From Symsagittifera roscoffensis (taxonomy: Eukaryota; Xenacoelomorpha; Acoela; Convolutidae), in contig NC_087064.1 in NCBI RefSeq assembly GCF_963678635.1, forward strand, positions 55,562,338-55,626,337: DNA of 64,000 nucleotides, in the 5' to 3' direction. Shown here in pieces: positions 59,806 through 64,000 of the stretch; within the stretch, counting starts at the first letter, position 1; every line of letters begins with the position of its first letter. Below the pieces are notes generated by a model, which worked only from the letters and a program-made list of their open reading frames with translations, had not been told where the DNA came from and made no database searches. Both the position numbers and the translations under genes were made by a program.

Positions 59806-60677
59806 ATTGTTGTACTTGCTATTGTACGTGTACTAATAAATTCAAACAACACTAACCATTATTATGCCATGTTTTATCTTTTTTCTTTATAGGCACAATC
59901 ATCAATCATCTACAAATAAAAAAGCAAAATATAAAAAAAAGAAACTCTTTTTCAAAATCATTAACTTTTTTTAACCTATCCAATAACTGAAGTAATAAAA
60001 TTATCCCGTACAAAGCAGTAAAATAATATATAAAATGTTTTCCCCAAAGCAAGAAATATTCATGAATATAAAATAACTTAATAATTTAAACCCCCAAAAT
60101 CAAGCAGTAAATTTCATAATTTCCAAGTAGTAAATTAATACAAATTGTTCATAAATTGCAGATAACAGTACTAACCTTTTTACAGACGCTTCTTTGTATA
60201 CTCTCACCCACAAATTGTATCCGAATCCGCACTGCTCGCTCACAAAGAATTGTTTAAAATAATGAATTTGAGTTTCAACTTTCACTGATAACAACTTTAA
60301 CTAATTTCACACGTTTCAAATTTTCCCTAACCCGGTTGAAAAGGAATTATATAATAATCCAAACTAACTAACGCAAGCCTACTTAACACCATAAACCACA
60401 ACCTAATAGCATGATAAAGAAAAGAAAACCCACGGTACCCAAACTGGAATAAAACCAGCTTAGAACCGGATACATTTTTCTTTTAAAGACTACTTTTAAG
60501 TCTGAACACAAAAGAACAAAACACCAAAAAGTCGAAAGACAAAACCAAAACAATGTTTTTGATGTTTTTTGAAGAAAAGAGAAAACTGAGACAACAAAAG
60601 AAAACAGTAGTAATAAAAAATGGCATGAAAACTATTACAGGACCCTCCAAAAAGAGAGCACGAAATTATATCCTCAC

Positions 60678-60747
60678 TTCTGGCCTAACCCACCAGAAGA
60701 AGACGTCCTGAGCATGCTCTATAGCCGGCCTCACCCACCGTGCTACA
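60678..60747 (-). repeat. tRNA-like A-box segment, third copy
   Basis: The same TAGCACGGTGGG motif lies on the minus strand (60,744-60,733) with conserved flanks. Confidence 0.25.
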
Positions 60748-61578
60748 TCCAAGCTTTGTGACGACCACGACACTATTTTTGAGGAGAGTTACTCAAGTGT
60801 GAGTAGCTTCTAAAAGTAACTGAACTAAATAATAACGCTTTTGCGATAAAATTAGTGTAAAGATCATAACTAAAAAATAGGATTAACAAAGATTTGTATA
60901 TGTAAATGATATAATGCAGTATATAAATTACAAACAGCCCAAAGACGAGCATCAAGGAATTTGACAACCAAATCACACTTCAACTACGGAATGGCAAAAC
61001 CCATTTGACATGCTACCTACAGTCACTACACTCAATGGATTTAGAGTACGATTTGGCATCGCAAATAAGAATATCCATCGCAACAGAACAATGGCCATCT
61101 CGATGTTCAAATATACGTACAGAACCAAGTCACCAGATATTGCATCCAAGCTCAAATTTCACGCCACTCCCAAACGAGACCGAAAAACAGTTCTCTACAA
61201 AACAAGAACAAACGATCAAAACAAACCATTTTGGATTCAGATTGACTTCCAGAAACAACAGCAACAGTTGGCGGCAACAGCCGTTGTCGAATGACAAACT
61301 GATATCGACAATTCCATATTCCTGGAGCAGACGGATAAGACATCCTTCTCCAAGGACAAAACATAAATGATGCTCGCGACATACAAACGAACTTCATCCA
61401 TCCTCCATCGCAGATGAATATAAGAGAACAAAATCTAAAACTCTCTAAACCCCGGATGGGTGGAACCAGATCTAAACTAGTATTTATAATTGGTTAATTT
61501 TATGATGTTTTATCTCTATAAAATATTAAATACTAACCAATCATGTTCCGTTAAACTAACAACCTATTTATTTGTAAA

Positions 61579-61606
61579 GTGTTGAAACTACTTGCAGTTT
61601 CAACAC
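61579..61606 (+). other. Covarying stem-loop, R1 third copy
   Basis: The 10-bp stem is the same as at 45,137 (GTGTTGAAAC/GTTTCAACAC), with loop TACTTGCA. Confidence 0.6.
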
Positions 61607-62464
61607 GAGAGCAATTTGAATTAAACTTAGAATACAGTTGTTCTCATTCTGGAACCAACTCGCGCAAACCGATGTACACTAGATCTACTGAGACTAGGAG
61701 ATATAAGAGTAAGATTAAGATCGGTATCAGACTAAGAATCTGCACGAATCTATCCGGCCGAAAATAAGATAGCGTGACGAGCAGATGGTGTACCTTATCT
61801 GAAATTACTCTATGAGTAAAGTAACCTATACATAACTCACTTAGTGGAAGTAAAAAAAATATTGCGCCCAAAATTAAACAAACGAGAAAAAATACTTTTA
61901 GGTGTTCATTTTCTATGAGACTTTTTACAAAGGCGTCTTTTTCTTGTGTATGTTTTTTAAAGATGTTATATCCATAACAATTACACTGTTTGGTAAAGAA
62001 TCAATTTCAGTTTAGAAATAATAAATTTTTTTCTTAGTTAATTGTAAAGGGTTGTTGTATTTTTTCTTAGTTAATTGTAAAGGGTTAATTGTAATGTAAA
62101 TCTAAGGTGGTATCACAAAAGTACACATTTCATAATGTTTTTTTTTCTAATTTCTTGAAATCTCGAAAACAAAAAAAACTTTTCAGCTGATATTTATTCC
62201 GTTAGACAATTCGACAGTTTTGGTTTTGGAAGTTTTTGATGACTATCTGTCGGTTTTGCTACTCTATTTGAATTCGTACTTCATTTGTTTTAATTCTGCT
62301 GCAAATCATCTCCAGCTTTGTATATTTTCTGTTCAATTTTCGGATTTCTCTTCATAAAACTAGATATTTTATGGCTGCTTTAAGTATTATGCAACGTACG
62401 CGTTAGAATCAGTCTTCCGATAAAAATTTCATTGCTATTTTTAAGTACATTTTGTAGATAAACC

Positions 62465-63285
62465 GGGTTGAGGTGTTCAACCTATGTTTCGACCAACTCG
62501 ACCTAAAATGGCAATGTTTCGACCGACTTGACCCAAAAAAGCTAGATTTGACAATTCGACCAAACGAAAACGTGTTCGACAGTTTTTGACGCATGTCAGC
62601 TATGTTTTAACCGACTCGAACAAATTCACCATATTACGACCGTCTCAATGAAAAAAAATGCTTTCAACTGTGTTCGTCACCACTAATACTCAAAAAACAT
62701 TCTCGATAAATTTCCGACCAAAATTCTTGTTCTAGCTAGGCTTGCTTCGACCAAACCTTGTGTTTGGCTGTTTCGACTGTAATTTCTCTTCGACTATGTT
62801 TCCACTGTACTTTGTGTTCCAACATGTTTCAACCAAGTTTTCGACTAAGTATCGATCATGTTGTCGACTATGTTCAGATCATGTTTTCGACTTTGTTTTG
62901 ATCTTGTTCTCGACTTTGTTTCCGTTATGTTTTCGATTATGATTCGGGTTTGTGTCCGACATTATGTTCTACTAAGTTTCGGCTTTGTGTTCGACTATAT
63001 GTTTTGATTTAGTGTTCGACTGTGCTTTAAACATGTTTCGACTTTGTATTTGACTTTGTGTGCAACTATCTTTCGAATTAGTGTTCGACTATGTTACGAC
63101 TTTGTGTTTGAGTGGGTTTCGACTATGGGTTCGACTATGTGTTCGATTATGTTTTGCCCATTATTTCGACTATGTTTCGAATTAGTGTTCAACAATAAAG
63201 TGCGTTTTCGACCATGGGTTTTGAGTCGAACAACGACCATGTGTTCAACTGAGTTCTGTCAAAGCATAAGTCGAAAACCTCAACT
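62465..63285. repeat. Degenerate TTCGAC-rich tandem array, second copy
   Basis: It is paralogous to 46,016-46,660 and includes about 205 bp (around 62,540-62,745) missing there. No coding content is apparent. Confidence 0.75.
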
Positions 63286-64000
63286 CGGGAAATAGCTTCC
63301 AACCATAATTTTTGTTCATTTTTGTTTCTTTTTTTTTGGTTTTTACTTGAGATTGACTTTTTTGTTACAGATCATGGATAATTAAATGGAGCACTCTTCT
63401 ACAGGAACTATTTGTATCAGAAGTTCCCAAGGTTTTGATTTCTCGTGGCTTTGAATTGTATTAAAATTGAAGTAAACTATCCATTGAAGATGCACAATGT
63501 AGCCATAAACCTAAGTGTAACCTAACCGCCTAATGCAATTGTAGCGCATAGAAAGCGTGGATGTCACTGATTTTCATTTGATTGCCTTTTTTCGATTTTT
63601 CCTTAGGTGGTTGAGCAAAATAGTTTCAATTGTGCAAATGCTCCAAGCCAAATTTCTGGGCAGAATTTTTTTTTTGATGCGACCGCTCAAAAAGGTAGCC
63701 AAGGAAACATTTTACGCAATTATTTCACGCGTTCTTTTTTAGTTATCAATTTCAGAATAAAAAAAAATCTGAAAAGTTTTGTACTAAATCAAAATGAAGG
63801 AACCTAACTTTTAACCTTGAAAATCCTTACTTTCTAGATTTTCCAATCAGTTACTGGAATTGTAAATGCGGTTGGATTTTAACTTTTTTAAAACTCTCAA
63901 ATCAACAAAACTGTTTCGTCTTATTTAAATTGCTTTTTCAAATTAATCGGGCTGTATGTTGACTACGGATTTAGCACTAACTATTTGAGCACGTTTTGTA
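63286..64000. other. Non-coding flank of the segmental duplication; empty site at 63,429
   Basis: It matches 46,661-46,805 and then 48,013-48,585 without the intervening 1,207-bp element. The window ends inside the match. Confidence 0.6.

Larger units (their letters stand above)
59829..61830. repeat. 3' non-coding block R1, third copy (solo)
   Basis: It begins at ACTAATAAATTCAAAC with no env or post-env ORF before it, and continues into the same downstream flank as the copy at 43,424. It includes a ~40-bp piece absent from that copy (CCCCGGATGGGTGG at about 61,450) but present in copy A near 5,730. Confidence 0.65.

Overview
The window is AT-rich eukaryotic DNA made almost entirely of transposable elements and their debris. 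I recognise no host gene, no rRNA and no functional tRNA gene. Non-LTR (CR1/L2-like) and Polinton/Maverick fragments beside a Ty3/gypsy-type element with an envelope gene point to an invertebrate animal. The species cannot be named from the sequence.

Regions 1-6,150 and 6,890-43,413 hold several copies of one large LTR-retrotransposon family, all on the + strand. Copy A (1-6,150) is a 3' half: an envelope-like glycoprotein, a second long ORF overlapping its stop by ATGA, and a ~2 kb non-coding block (R1). Copy B (about 6,890-11,340) is a 5' fragment with gag only. Copies C (11,860-23,359) and D (23,360-about 45,400) start with the same ~0.8 kb LTR/leader-like sequence. They carry two small overlapping ORFs, gag with a zinc knuckle, an aspartic protease and reverse transcriptase. 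D continues through RNase H, integrase, a membrane/low-complexity accessory region, the glycoprotein, the post-env ORF and block R1. Nearly every frame is broken, so these are dead or damaged copies.

Two features of the family stand out. First, the segment from the protease/RT boundary to the end of the RT is tandemly repeated: six units in C and four in D. Units are either ~1.49 kb or a ~0.77 kb form lacking ~720 bp, and all internal joins are at the same point. Second, all three gag copies carry a foreign ~808 bp segment (X). In C and D it is flanked by ~0.5 kb direct duplications of the nucleocapsid region.

Region 43,424-64,000 is repeat-rich. The R1 block with its downstream flank (TTCGAC-rich array and more) occurs twice, at 43,424-48,585 and 59,829-64,000. 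The first copy contains a 1,207 bp foldback-type DNA element (46,806-48,012) whose empty site is visible in the second. Between them lie a decayed CR1/L2-like LINE (49,280-52,870, +), a ~1.9 kb inverted-repeat element (54,878-56,784), a second LINE fragment (57,490-58,300, -), a 29-bp minisatellite (58,372-58,545) and a Polinton-type adenain-like protease remnant (about 59,150-59,577, -).

In an intact element the parts would act as a retrovirus-like unit: gag particle, protease maturation, RT/RNase H and integrase for copying and insertion, and a glycoprotein that could mediate membrane entry. Here most of it is a record of recombination among defective copies.
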